A stretch of DNA of 64,000 nucleotides, taken from contig NZ_DS499580.1 in the NCBI RefSeq assembly GCF_000154465.1, positions 124,001-188,000 of the forward strand, in the 5' to 3' direction. Under the pieces are notes generated by a model. The model ran no database searches, had not been told where the DNA came from, and was given only the letters and a program-made list of their open reading frames with translations. Position 1 is the stretch's first letter. The number at the start of each line of letters is the position of its first letter. Shown piece after piece: positions 16,602 through 25,329 of this stretch. A program made the position numbers and the translations under genes. This DNA comes from Alistipes putredinis DSM 17216. Its GTDB lineage: Bacteria; Bacteroidota; Bacteroidia; Bacteroidales; Rikenellaceae.

Positions 16602-17906
16602 ATGGCAAACAGAATGACCCCGCCCGCAGAGGGGCAGGAAAAAGACGTGCTGCTGGTCTTGGATAAACAGCAGGGCAAGGTGAGTGCCGTCAAGGGTATT
16701 GACAAGGAGGGCAATTTGCAGACCGTGCCGCCGACACACGGCGGCGAGTTCATGCAGGTGGACAAGAACAGCGATGTGTTCAGCAACTTCCTTTCCAATT
16801 TCTTCCGCAAGTTTCAGGACACTTCCGGGCTGGAACTTTTCAGCGTAAAGGCATCCGAAGCAGAACAGCAGGCAAAGGCAATCGAGGACAACCACCGCAA
16901 CCCTACACCGGAGGGCGACAAGCGGGCTGAAATGCTTCGAGTGCCGAAGCCCGACTTCCACGAGTTCAAGCAGGGCTACCGCTTCGACCCGGCAAAAATC
17001 GACTGGGAGAACCTGAAAAAAGTCGGCATTACCGCCGACACCCTGAAAAACACGAAAGACTTCGACCGGGTGATGCGTGGCTACAAGTCCCGCAACACCT
17101 ACACCGTTTCGGGGACGGTAGGCGGCTTTTACCTCAAACCTACCGATGTCAAGCTCTCTTTCTATCAGGCAAAGGACGGTACGGTAGTACCCAAGCTGCA
17201 CGGCGTACAGCAGGATGAAAAGCTGTTGCAACGCCCGTTCCATGAACACGACTTCACCAAGCAGGAACAGGGCAACTTGCAGGGTACTGGCAACTTGGGC
17301 GGCATCGCACAAATCAAAGACCCGAAAAGCGGCGAACAAATCCCCGTGTTCGTCAGCCGGGACAGGTACACGCACGAACTGGAATACATGCGGGCAGACA
17401 AATGGAAATGCCCCGATACAATCTGTAACGTGAAAGTCAGCCCGGAACAGAAAACTGCCTTTGAAGCCGGGCAAGCGGTCAAAATGGAAAACCTGCAATT
17501 CAGGGACGGCACGAAGCGCAGTGCCTATCTACAGGTCAGCGCAGTGGAGCGTGGCTTGGAGTTCCTGCCCCGTGCCGCCGTCCAGTTCTTACAGCAGGGA
17601 CAGCAGCAGGTAGCCGGGCTAAAGGACGGGCAGGGCGTTGAGTTCAACGGTCATGTGCAGTCCGGCGCACAGGGCAAATCCCCCGACAAGGTGCAGCCGA
17701 AAGACGTTACCCCCACCGCCGAGAGCCGGACACAGGTAGCGGTCAATACAGAGGGCAAGACCAACGAAGCCACCAAGCAGGGCAAAGAGCCGTTGAAACA
17801 GGGGCAGCAAAAGCCTACCGCCAAGCAGAAAGAGAAGCAGGACAAGGCGCAAGACAAGAGCCAGAAAGCGGACAAGCCCAAAAAGTCCAAAGGAATGAAA
17901 ATGTAG
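16602..17906 (+). CDS. DUF3945/DUF4099 protein (CTnDOT orf3-like)
   Basis: A 434-residue soluble protein. The first 300 residues hold DUF3945/DUF4099-type segments (KDVLLVLDKQQGKVSAVKG near residue 12, RVMRGYKSRNTYTVSGTVGG near 150). The last 100 are Gln/Lys/Pro-rich and highly charged. Proteins of this type lie directly before the topoisomerase III gene in Bacteroidales ICEs, the place of orf3 in the CTnDOT excision operon. Function is unknown; cotranscription with topB suggests a part in excision or transfer. The start ATG is preceded by a leader that can be masked by the small RNA. Confidence 0.85.
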   Translation: MANRMTPPAEGQEKDVLLVLDKQQGKVSAVKGIDKEGNLQTVPPTHGGEFMQVDKNSDVFSNFLSNFFRKFQDTSGLELFSVKASEAEQQAKAIEDNHRNPTPEGDKRAEMLRVPKPDFHEFKQGYRFDPAKIDWENLKKVGITADTLKNTKDFDRVMRGYKSRNTYTVSGTVGGFYLKPTDVKLSFYQAKDGTVVPKLHGVQQDEKLLQRPFHEHDFTKQEQGNLQGTGNLGGIAQIKDPKSGEQIPVFVSRDRYTHELEYMRADKWKCPDTICNVKVSPEQKTAFEAGQAVKMENLQFRDGTKRSAYLQVSAVERGLEFLPRAAVQFLQQGQQQVAGLKDGQGVEFNGHVQSGAQGKSPDKVQPKDVTPTAESRTQVAVNTEGKTNEATKQGKEPLKQGQQKPTAKQKEKQDKAQDKSQKADKPKKSKGMKM

Positions 17907-17932
17907 TACCCACCCTTAAAAAGTAAAGAATT

Positions 17933-20020
17933 ATGATTGCATTGATAGCAGAGAAGCCCAGCGTGGCAAAAGACATCGCCCGCATCATCGGGGCGACACA
18001 GAAGAATGACGGTTATCTTTCCGGCAACGGGTATATGGTGACATGGGCGTTCGGCCACTTAATCCAGCTTGCCATGCCGGAAGCCTACGGCGTGGCGAAC
18101 TTCCGCAGGGAGAGCCTGCCCATACTGCCGCCCGATTTCCAGCTAATCCCCCGTCAGGTGAAAGCCGAGAAAGGCTACAAGGCAGACCCCGGCGTGTTGA
18201 AACAGTTGAAAGTGATTAAAGAGGTATTCGACCAGTGCGACAAGATTATTGTAGCCACCGATGCCGGGCGTGAGGGCGAATTGATACACCGCTATATCTA
18301 TAACTATTTAGGTTGTACCAAGCCCTTTGTACGCCTGTGGATAAGCAGCCTTACCGACAGGGCAATCCGTGAGGGGCTGGATAACTTGCAGCCGGGAGAG
18401 CGTTACGATAACCTCTACCTTTCTGCCAAGTCCCGCAGCGAAGCCGACTGGCTGATAGGTATAAATGCCACCCAAGCGTTGAGCGTGGCAGCCGGGCAGG
18501 GCGTGTTCTCGCTGGGCAGGGTGCAGACACCCACGCTCGTGATGATATGCAGCCGCTATTTGGAAAACAAGAACTTTGTCCCGACCAAGTTTTGGCAACT
18601 CAAAGCCGATACCGCCAGCGGTAGAATCAGTTTCACCGCCCAATCTACCGCCAAGTGGGAGCAGCAGCCCGAAGCCATAGCCGCCCTGCAACGGGTAAAG
18701 GATGCCGGGCAGCTTGCGGTGAAGTCCGTTGAAAGGAAAGAAACCAGCCAAGAACCGCCCCTTTTGTACGACCTTACCACGCTGCAAAAGGAAGCGAACA
18801 CGAAACTGAACTTTTCGGCGGACAAGACCCTTTCCATAGCGCAAAGCCTGTACGAAAAGAAAGTGATGTCATACCCCCGAACCGGGAGCCGCTATATCCC
18901 GGAGGACGTTTTCGATGAAATGCCGGAACGTGTCGCCATGCTGGGGCAGTACCCCCGCTTTGCCGGATATGCCGCCGGATTGAACGGCGTAACGCTGAAC
19001 CGCCGTAGCGTGAATGACGGCAAAGTGACCGACCACCACGCCTTAATCGTGACTGAAAACCTGCCCGGTGAACTCTCCAAAGACGAACGGGCGGTTTACG
19101 AACTGGTAGCCGGGCGTATGCTGGAAGCCTTTTCGGGCAGGTGCGTGAAAGACGTAACCACCGCTGTGCTGTTTGCCGGAGATACCGACTTCACGGTGAA
19201 AGGGTCGGTGATGAAAGAAGCCGGGTGGCGTGCCGTATTCAGCGAGCAGGGAACGGGAGAGGATGAAGAAACCGCCAGCCTGCCGCCACTCCAAAAGGGC
19301 GAAAACCTGCCTATTTCCAACGTGGAACTGTTGGAGAAACAGACCAAGCCGAAACCGCTGCACACGGAAAGCAGCCTGCTTGCCGCAATGGAAAACGCAG
19401 GCAAGGAACTGGAGGATGCCGAACTGAAAGCCAGCTTGAAAGATGCCGGGATAGGTACACCCGCCACCCGTGCGGCGATTATCGAAACGCTGTTCACCCG
19501 CCAGTACATCGTGCGTGAGAAGAAGAACCTTGTACCCACCGACAAGGGGCTTGCCGTTTACAGGATTGTCAAGGACAAGAAGATTGCCGATGTCGAAATG
19601 ACGGGTATGTGGGAAACCGCCCTTTCCAAGATAGAAGCGGGAAACATGGATGCCGACACGTTCCGAAAGGGTATCGAGGTGTACGCCGCCCAAATCACGG
19701 CGGAACTGCTTTCGGTACAATTATCTGTTGCGGGCAGTGAAACCTGTCCCTGCCCCAAATGCAATAACGGGCGCATCCTGTTCTACCCGAAAGTGGCGAA
19801 GTGTTCCAACGTGGACTGTACGCTTACCATATTCCGCAACAAGTGCGACAAGCAGCTTTCCGACAAGCAGATTGTCGAGTTGGTGACGAAACGCAAGACC
19901 GGGCTAATCAAGGGCTTCAAGGGCAAGAACGGCAAGGTTTTCGATGCTTCGCTGGTGCTGGACGAACAGTTCAATGTCGGTTTTTCATTCCCCGAAAAGA
20001 AAGCGAAACCGAAGAAATAG
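17933..20020 (+). CDS. topB: Topoisomerase III (Exc-like)
   Basis: A 695-residue type IA topoisomerase. The N-terminal Toprim domain starts MIALIAEKPSVAKDIARIIG and contains ATDAGREGELIHRYIY. The catalytic tyrosine is in VMSYPRTGSRYIPED near residue 313. The C-terminal region carries a Cys cluster (CPCPKCNNGRIL, KCSNVDC) like a zinc ribbon. ICE-borne copies include Exc of CTnDOT, which promotes excision. It follows orf3 by 26 bases, and a candidate small RNA with its own promoter begins three bases after its stop. Confidence 0.95.
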   Translation: MIALIAEKPSVAKDIARIIGATQKNDGYLSGNGYMVTWAFGHLIQLAMPEAYGVANFRRESLPILPPDFQLIPRQVKAEKGYKADPGVLKQLKVIKEVFDQCDKIIVATDAGREGELIHRYIYNYLGCTKPFVRLWISSLTDRAIREGLDNLQPGERYDNLYLSAKSRSEADWLIGINATQALSVAAGQGVFSLGRVQTPTLVMICSRYLENKNFVPTKFWQLKADTASGRISFTAQSTAKWEQQPEAIAALQRVKDAGQLAVKSVERKETSQEPPLLYDLTTLQKEANTKLNFSADKTLSIAQSLYEKKVMSYPRTGSRYIPEDVFDEMPERVAMLGQYPRFAGYAAGLNGVTLNRRSVNDGKVTDHHALIVTENLPGELSKDERAVYELVAGRMLEAFSGRCVKDVTTAVLFAGDTDFTVKGSVMKEAGWRAVFSEQGTGEDEETASLPPLQKGENLPISNVELLEKQTKPKPLHTESSLLAAMENAGKELEDAELKASLKDAGIGTPATRAAIIETLFTRQYIVREKKNLVPTDKGLAVYRIVKDKKIADVEMTGMWETALSKIEAGNMDADTFRKGIEVYAAQITAELLSVQLSVAGSETCPCPKCNNGRILFYPKVAKCSNVDCTLTIFRNKCDKQLSDKQIVELVTKRKTGLIKGFKGKNGKVFDASLVLDEQFNVGFSFPEKKAKPKK

Positions 20021-20030
20021 CCTATCTTTG

Positions 20031-20118
20031 CCACTGAAATTTCATTGTGATAGGTTTTGCAACTTATAATAATTGAAATTTTAGTGGTTGCGCCCGGCGG
20101 GAACCGGGCGCATTTTTT
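20031..20118 (+). ncRNA. Putative RteR-type antisense small RNA downstream of exc/topB
   Basis: A -7 box TATCTTTG (20,023-20,030) follows the topB stop. The predicted RNA holds CCACTGAAATTTCA (20,031-20,044), which pairs with TGAAATTTTAGTGG (20,074-20,087) at 13 of 14 positions, then a strong terminator GCGCCCGG-cgggaa-CCGGGCGC with a T run (20,090-20,118). Its size of about 80-90 nt and its place after exc match RteR, the CTnDOT small RNA known to reduce tra expression. Bases 20,068-20,088 are complementary to the leaders of orf3 (16,580-16,600) and traE (5,594-5,615). No expression evidence is available. Confidence 0.7.
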
Positions 20119-20635
20119 ATACGTTCCCGCCAAACAGGTAGGTCGAACAGACCACCCCGTTATCCAGCACCCTGCTTTCCGAAAGTTTCCACCGTGAGCC
20201 GAATGTTTCCCCGATAAAGCCGATGCCTTTGCCCGCCATGACTGGGACGGTGTAGATTGTCAGTATGTCCAGCAACCCGGCTTTAATCAATGAAGTAAGC
20301 AGCTTACCACCGCCCACCACCAGTATGTCGGTTTCCTGTTTAAGTTCATAGACCCTTTGCAGCGGTTCTTCGGTCAGGAACTCCACGCCGCAGTCCGGCG
20401 TCACGTTGGTGTCGTAGTGTGACACCACAAAAGACCGCTTGCTTTTGTGCGGCCACCCGCCCCAGTGTTCAAAGATGTAGTTGTAGGTGTTCGCCCCCAT
20501 AAGCAGGCAGCTTGCGGCGGCGTGTTCCCTTGCCGCCAGTTCCTTGACCTCACGGGGCATCCAGTCCAGTTCATAGTCCGGTGTGGCGGTATGCCCGTCC
20601 AGCGATACGGCGATGTGCGCTTTGATTTGTTCCAT
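20117..20635 (-). CDS. RibD C-terminal/DHFR-like reductase
   Basis: A 172-residue protein of the RibD_C (dihydrofolate reductase-like) family: MEQIKAHIAVSLDGHTATPD at the start, MGANTYNYIFEHWGGWPHK, then ILVVGGGKLLTSLIKAGLLD for NADPH binding. Such small reductases are common ICE passengers and may give antifolate or other stress tolerance, but the substrate is unknown. The frame is open to 20,881, yet the conserved N-terminus begins at 20,635. Its 3' end runs into the terminator of the small RNA on the other strand. Confidence 0.85.
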   Translation of the reverse strand: MEQIKAHIAVSLDGHTATPDYELDWMPREVKELAAREHAAASCLLMGANTYNYIFEHWGGWPHKSKRSFVVSHYDTNVTPDCGVEFLTEEPLQRVYELKQETDILVVGGGKLLTSLIKAGLLDILTIYTVPVMAGKGIGFIGETFGSRWKLSESRVLDNGVVCSTYLFGGNV

Positions 20636-20700
20636 ATTGTCAGGTATTAAAGTGATATAATTCCTACTGTCCGGCACGTCAGCCACCCGTCCAAAAAGAA

Positions 20701-20854
20701 AGCGTGGCATGACGCTGTTTCGATGCGAGGTACTGGCAATACCCAAATGTGGAAACAGTGCAGCCACGCTATGACAAGGCATAGCATATCCTGCGCTGAA
20801 TATCCCCACATTTTGAAAAGTGCCAGTTTTCGCATCGGGACGTTCGGCGAACGT
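20701..20854. other. Long multi-stem imperfect palindrome in noncoding DNA
   Basis: Perfect or near-perfect arms nest in order. CGATGCGA (20,721) pairs with TCGCATCG (20,830), ACTGGCA (20,732) with TGCCAGT (20,821), and AAATGTGG (20,745) with CCACATTT (20,806). CAGTGCAG (20,756) pairs with CTGCGCTG (20,791; one G-T), and GCTATG (20,768) with CATAGC (20,780). AGCGTGGC (20,701) can instead pair with GCCACGCT (20,763), an alternative fold. A 15-bp palindrome ACGTTCGGCGAACGT follows at 20,840-20,854. It lies in the leader of the reductase gene, next to a primase/helicase-like gene. It may be a structured leader RNA or a folded DNA origin. Confidence 0.6.
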
Positions 20855-20914
20855 ATATGTTATATAAAGGCGAAATCGCAACCGGTGTTGTTCAGTCGCC
20901 GTTATTCTCTTATG

Positions 20915-20930
20915 TTACTTTTGCAAAAGT
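20915..20930. promoter_or_regulatory. Palindromic, possibly two-way promoter element
   Basis: TACTTTTGCAAAAGTA is a perfect 16-bp palindrome whose two halves each read TACTTTTG, the -7 consensus (TAnnTTTG), on opposite strands. The leftward copy would transcribe the structured leader and the reductase gene. No clear -33 box with normal spacing is seen. Confidence 0.4.
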
Positions 20931-20962
20931 AGTTAAAATCACCCGAATAACCTTGCAAACAG

Positions 20963-20995
20963 AAAAAATCCTGCCGTGTTTCACAACAGGGCAGG
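20963..20995 (-). terminator. Terminator after the Toprim/ATPase gene
   Basis: On the - strand CCTGCC-cTGTT-gtga-AACA-cGGCAGG (20,995-20,970) is followed by ATTTTTT (20,969-20,963), a standard intrinsic terminator, 58 bases after the stop of the gene at 21,053. A second hairpin, TCCGCCC/GGGCGGA, lies at about 21,022-21,045. Confidence 0.7.
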
Positions 20996-21052
20996 ACACA
21001 AGCACCTAAAAACACACAAGTTCCGCCCATGCGCCTAAGGGCGGATTGTGTT

Positions 21053-23098
21053 TCATTGAAGATTATATGAACCGATGACAAAACAGCTCTGGTTTGCCGT
21101 GTCTTTAGTGATGATGTCCCGTTCCCGCATGAAGCGGATATAGCTCTTTGCCGTCCGCTCTTTGATGTCCAAGACCTGCTGCAACTGTTCGCAAAGGTCA
21201 ATGTAGGTGATGCGTGTCTGCCGCCCGAAGATGTCCCGTGCGACATTCACCAGTTCCCTTTCCTTGCGCTTCTCCTTTTCCTCACGGGGTTTCTCGCCCT
21301 TGTAAACGTGCATCCCGGCTTCCTTGTCCCATGCAAAAAGCATCAGCGGCACGTCCAGCGGGCTTCCGTCCCTTACTTTCAGGGCTTTTACCACCGACTG
21401 GGCGGGTTCATCGTCTTTCTCTATCGAAAGGATTGTAGCCGCCTTGCGCTGCAATTCGCTACCCAAATGCCCACGCAGCTTTAGTCCGTTCGGGACGAAG
21501 TGCAGCACACAAAGAATACAGGTGTTGTAGATGCCAGCCAGTCGGTAGAGTTCATCTATCACCGCCACGCTTTCCGCTTCATCGTTGGCACTCTTTACGA
21601 GGTCAGCGATGCCGTCAATGACGACCAACTGGATGCCGCCGTACTGGTAGTAGAACTTGTCCATGCTCTGCACAATGGCGTTCAGGCGTTCCTTGCGTGA
21701 CATGCCGGTAAGACAAAACGCTTTCAGTTCATCGGGTTTGTCCGGCTGTCTGGCACGTGCCAGCAGGTTGCTTACGTTCTTGAACAGTTGCACTTCCGAC
21801 TGTTCGGTGTCATAAAGCAAGACCGCCTTGTGCCTGCCGTTGGCGGTTATCTGTATGCCCAGCGTATCTACTTCCGCACCAGCCGGGCAGATGCAGCCCG
21901 CCACGATTGCGGCTACATAATTGCTCTTTCCCGTTCCCTCGCCCCCGGTGATGCCGAACAGGTTGCCTTGTGTTCCTAACGGAACATCACCCGCCGAAAT
22001 AATCTCTTGCGCTTTGGCGGGCGGGTTGTTGAAATCTATCTCGCACGATTTTAGCATAATCAATGTGTCGCTATACAGGTTGTCTAAAAATTCGATAAAC
22101 AGTTTCAGGAAATCTTCACGGGTGTTCCCGGCTTTGAAATAGTCGGAAATGTCCTTTTCCTCTTTCGTCCCCGGAAGCGGCAGTAGCAGGCGTTTCACGC
22201 CAAATTCTTCCAATAGCTTTTCCTGCTTACGTGAACTTTCCCTGCCCGTCTTGTCCATGTCAAAGAGCAGGACGATGTGTTTGAAGCGGAACGTCAGCCG
22301 ATAAACCAGCGTGGGCGGTATCGTCACCGTTTCGCTGTTGAAGCAGATAGCGTGAAAACCGTGTGCCGCCAGTGAAAGCACGTCTTTCTCGCCGCCCGTG
22401 ATGAATAGCGTGTCACCTTTGGCGGGCAGTTGCTCCAGCCCGAAACAGTAGTTTTCGCCGAAGCTGCCGCCATAGAAGAAGCGGGGTGTGGAGAACGGAC
22501 GGTACAGCTTGATATATTGTTTGCCCTTGTAGCCGTACATGGGTTCTGCCACCGATGAAGTGTAGGTGTACGGTTTGCCCTCTGCCGTTTCGCTGTTGTA
22601 TTCCCGGAGCGAGCAGACCTTGTAATGTTCCAGCAGTTCGGGCGTGATGCCGTACTGTTGCCAGTACACCAGTTCGGCAAGCGGGAACTTCTGTTCCCGG
22701 AACTGGTAGGGCTTTTCGGGCGTTTCTTCGGGTTTGTCCGGCACTGCTCGGCGGACGGTTGCCGGGGGAACGGAAACCGGAGTGCCGGAAGCCAGCCCCA
22801 AGCCCAAATCCCGGTCGATGATTTCCAGTATCTCCACGAAGTCAGCCGCCCGGTTGCAGTCCAGCCCCTTTAACTGCCCCACGAGGAAGAAGCAGTCGCC
22901 GCTGTAACTGTCGTTGCCGAAGTCTTTCATCTTGTAGATACCGCCCCGGCGGTCGAAGTAGATGTTGCAGGAAGCCTTGCTGTCCTCGTACAGCGGGTTA
23001 AGGAAGTTGCGACCTATGCGCCAGTTGCCGGGCAGGTAGTGTTTGAATACCGCCAGCCCGTTACTTGTCCTTTCTAAGATTTCCTCTTTCCTTAGCAT
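21053..23098 (-). CDS. Toprim/RepA-like primase-helicase family protein
   Basis: A 681-residue protein. An N-terminal part like mobile-element primase/DNA-binding proteins (residues 1-110) is followed by a Toprim-type region (ITGGEKDVLSLAAHG near residue 233, LLFDMDKTGRES near 281). A RepA/RecA-like ATPase follows, with Walker A GITGGEGTGKSN near 383 and Walker B LVVIDGIADLV near 495, and a C-terminal wHTH-like tail. Such proteins probably help the circular ICE replicate after excision. It overlaps the HTH gene upstream by 38 bases, so the two are translated together. Confidence 0.85.
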   Translation of the reverse strand: MLRKEEILERTSNGLAVFKHYLPGNWRIGRNFLNPLYEDSKASCNIYFDRRGGIYKMKDFGNDSYSGDCFFLVGQLKGLDCNRAADFVEILEIIDRDLGLGLASGTPVSVPPATVRRAVPDKPEETPEKPYQFREQKFPLAELVYWQQYGITPELLEHYKVCSLREYNSETAEGKPYTYTSSVAEPMYGYKGKQYIKLYRPFSTPRFFYGGSFGENYCFGLEQLPAKGDTLFITGGEKDVLSLAAHGFHAICFNSETVTIPPTLVYRLTFRFKHIVLLFDMDKTGRESSRKQEKLLEEFGVKRLLLPLPGTKEEKDISDYFKAGNTREDFLKLFIEFLDNLYSDTLIMLKSCEIDFNNPPAKAQEIISAGDVPLGTQGNLFGITGGEGTGKSNYVAAIVAGCICPAGAEVDTLGIQITANGRHKAVLLYDTEQSEVQLFKNVSNLLARARQPDKPDELKAFCLTGMSRKERLNAIVQSMDKFYYQYGGIQLVVIDGIADLVKSANDEAESVAVIDELYRLAGIYNTCILCVLHFVPNGLKLRGHLGSELQRKAATILSIEKDDEPAQSVVKALKVRDGSPLDVPLMLFAWDKEAGMHVYKGEKPREEKEKRKERELVNVARDIFGRQTRITYIDLCEQLQQVLDIKERTAKSYIRFMRERDIITKDTANQSCFVIGSYNLQ

Positions 23099-23420
23099 AC
23101 AGTTGGTGGTTGGTTATCAGGTTGTCGATGTTCTCCTTGTTGCTCCTAATCAGGCGTTCTTCCAGCATCCGGCGTATCTCGCTGACCTTGTAGAAGTAGC
23201 GTCCCCTGATGTTGGAATAGGCGATAGTCCCCGACACCCGCAGGCGTTGCAGGGTCTTTTCGCTTATTTTCAGGAACGTGCAGACCTCGTAGCTGTCCAC
23301 CCACATGTCTTCCTCGCTTTGCCTTGCCGTTTCCACGTGGTTGAAGATGTAGTCGGCAATGGCGGTAATCTTGTTGTCCAGCTCCTTGTAGGCTTTGGAC
23401 TCGAATGTTATTATTTCCAT
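23061..23420 (-). CDS. Excisionase-like helix-turn-helix protein
   Basis: A 119-residue protein with a MerR/excisionase-type winged helix: MWVDSYEVCTFLKISEKTLQ and RLRVSGTIAYSNIRGRYFY. Proteins of this kind (Xis2d-like in CTnDOT) act as recombination directionality factors or regulators. The start at 23,420 (MEIITFESKAYKEL) is preferred; the open frame to 23,489 crosses a strong hairpin. It overlaps the Toprim/ATPase gene by 38 bases. Confidence 0.82.
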   Translation of the reverse strand: MEIITFESKAYKELDNKITAIADYIFNHVETARQSEEDMWVDSYEVCTFLKISEKTLQRLRVSGTIAYSNIRGRYFYKVSEIRRMLEERLIRSNKENIDNLITNHQLYAKERGNLRKDK

Positions 23421-23471
23421 AATGGTAACTAATTGATTTGCCGCAAAGTTCGGGTGTCCTGAAAAATAAAA

Positions 23472-23497
23472 CGCCACAGGCGAACCCACCTGTGGCG
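23472..23497. terminator. Terminator between rteC and the HTH gene
   Basis: CGCCACAGG (23,472-23,480) pairs perfectly with CCTGTGGCG (23,489-23,497), loop of eight. On the - strand it is followed by TTTTATTTTTC, so it should end rteC transcription. Confidence 0.75.
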
Positions 23498-23524
23498 AAA
23501 TAAATTTTGTTAAAGAACGGTTGC

Positions 23525-24385
23525 CTAATCCTGCTCCCTCATGCGCAGCAGCAACCTGTCTTTCAGGGTGGAGAGGAAGCCCGTGCGGTCTTTGGTCTTG
23601 GCTTTGAGTTCCATGTAGGTATGGTAGAAGTCGCCGAGGTCGATGTCGAAAACGTATTCAAAATAGGCTACAATCTCCTTAATATCAACCGTTCCCTTGT
23701 TCAGACAGCCGCAGGCGTGCAGTGCGTAGACAAGCTCCACCAACGCCCTTTTCGTTCCCGTCCAGCGCAGCACCTTTCCCGTGAAGCCGTTCTTCACCCG
23801 CTTGCGCTGTTCCCGGCGTTCCAGCTCATGCAGGCGGTTGGTGAGGTATATTTCCAGCAGTTCGTTGGCTAAAATCTTGGCTACCTTGAAATCGTGACTG
23901 GTGCTGAACTGTGGGTCTGTTTCGTAATAGAAACTGTCCACAATGATTTGTATGTCAGGCTTCCCACGCATGAAATACTGCCTGTCCAAGTAGGTGGCTT
24001 TCGTGCGGTGGTACTGGTAGAACGCCAAGTTCCGCTGGAACGACTTTGAAATCCGGTCGGTTTCCGACAGCAGGTAGTCCCGCTGCACGTCCTCGCTGCC
24101 GCTGGGGAAGCGCACCTCTATCTTGTAAACGGTATTGTAATAGATGATTTTGCTCGCTAAAAGCGGTTTCAGTTCCTTGAAGAAGTGTATTTCTTCTTCC
24201 GTGCTGGCGAACGGGTAGGAGATTATAAAGGTTTTGAGTTCGCCCAGTATCTCTTGCAGGTAGTCCACGCACAGGCGGCAGAGCGTCAGCGTGTCCGTTG
24301 CGGTGTCCTCGTATTCCTGTATCTGCCATTCCACTTTTTGAAGCAGTCCGGCGAAGTATGTTTCCAACAGTATCTTATGTTCCAT
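23525..24385 (-). CDS. rteC: Transfer regulator RteC
   Basis: A 286-residue protein of the RteC family (opening MEHKILLETYFAGLLQKVEW; central FYYETDPQFSTSHDFKVAKI; C-terminal helix-rich domain). In CTnDOT, RteC activates the excision operon promoter. The ATG at 24,385 is preferred over the open frame to 24,427, because the -7 box at 24,413-24,420 lies in that extension. An inverted repeat spans its transcription start. Likely targets here are the orf3-exc promoter and its GGACA boxes, which is inference. Confidence 0.92.
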   Translation of the reverse strand: MEHKILLETYFAGLLQKVEWQIQEYEDTATDTLTLCRLCVDYLQEILGELKTFIISYPFASTEEEIHFFKELKPLLASKIIYYNTVYKIEVRFPSGSEDVQRDYLLSETDRISKSFQRNLAFYQYHRTKATYLDRQYFMRGKPDIQIIVDSFYYETDPQFSTSHDFKVAKILANELLEIYLTNRLHELERREQRKRVKNGFTGKVLRWTGTKRALVELVYALHACGCLNKGTVDIKEIVAYFEYVFDIDLGDFYHTYMELKAKTKDRTGFLSTLKDRLLLRMREQD

Positions 24386-24390
24386 AACCT

Positions 24391-24420
24391 TGTGCTTATC
24401 TTTTATGAAGCACAAAGTTA
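24391..24420 (-). promoter_or_regulatory. rteC promoter with inverted repeat at the start site
   Basis: The -7 box TAACTTTG on the - strand is + strand 24,413-24,420. TGTGCTT (24,391-24,397) and AAGCACA (24,408-24,414) form an inverted repeat over the predicted transcription start, a likely operator or leader hairpin. Confidence 0.6.
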
Positions 24421-24458
24421 CGGGCATAAAAATTCTGTTTTATTCTTGATTTTTCACA

Positions 24459-25301
24459 TTACGTTCTTGTAACTGTGCATTTTCTTGTTTCCTGCGCTTT
24501 TCTGCGTATTTCTCCGGGGGTATCTAAAAGATACGCCTTGCAGAAGTCGTTCAGGTTCGATGTCGATGCGAACCCGGTGGTGAACGCCACTTCGGTAAGC
24601 GTGAGGTTTGTGTTCGTCAGGTAGTGTTCCACGTCCTTTACCCGTTCCTTTATCACCCATTCCTTAGCCGTGTACCCGGTCATTTTCTTTACCTTTCGGC
24701 GGAACGAGCCGTATTCCATGCCGCATTTGTCCGCCAGTTGCTCGGCATCATAGACCATGTAGCCTTTCAGACGTACCATTTCGGTGAATGTCTGCCTGCC
24801 CAGTTCCGGCAGCATCCGTTCGGCGTGGCGCAGTTCCTTTTCCGTCACCAACAGGCGGTTGTCCCTTACCGGGTTTCTCCGCAGCAGGTGGAAAGCGTGG
24901 CATACCGTGTTGTACACGTTGCAGAGGTACTGCCGTCCCGGTCGCATCCAGTGGAGCGCATCGCAGTAGGCGGTCAGTTCGGGTATCTCGTCCCGCTTGC
25001 GGTGCTGTTCCGCCAGTTCGTCAAGTATGGCGTAATGTGTAGTGGACATACCCAGCAGGATAATGATTGCCTTGTAGTCCTTGTACGCCGCCAGTGTCGG
25101 CGTTTCCGGCAGGCTTTTGAGCGTGTCGCACACGTGGGCGCACAGCCGCCCGTCCTTGCTGAACGGTTCAAGTTCCAAGTAGTTGTCCATTTTCCGGCTG
25201 TTGTGCAGCAGCCATGTTACCTTTTCGTCCAGTTCCTTGCAGGACGCTTCCAGCTCCGCTTCGGGAGCGGGAAGCAATAATGATGTAATCCGTTGTTCCA
25301 T
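24459..25301 (-). CDS. AraC-type helix-turn-helix regulator
   Basis: A 280-residue regulator. The C-terminal 90 residues are an AraC double HTH (LADKCGMEYGSFRRKVKKM and LTEVAFTTGFASTSNLNDFC). The first 180 residues are an unassigned sensor or dimer domain. Similar proteins lie beside rteC in many Bacteroidales ICEs. The start at 25,301 (MEQRITSLLLP) is chosen over an upstream Met at 25,328 that touches the neighbouring cassette gene. It marks the ICE core side of the cassette array. Confidence 0.82.
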   Translation of the reverse strand: MEQRITSLLLPAPEAELEASCKELDEKVTWLLHNSRKMDNYLELEPFSKDGRLCAHVCDTLKSLPETPTLAAYKDYKAIIILLGMSTTHYAILDELAEQHRKRDEIPELTAYCDALHWMRPGRQYLCNVYNTVCHAFHLLRRNPVRDNRLLVTEKELRHAERMLPELGRQTFTEMVRLKGYMVYDAEQLADKCGMEYGSFRRKVKKMTGYTAKEWVIKERVKDVEHYLTNTNLTLTEVAFTTGFASTSNLNDFCKAYLLDTPGEIRRKAQETRKCTVTRT

Positions 25302-25329
25302 ATCTGATGTTTTATATATGAATGACATA

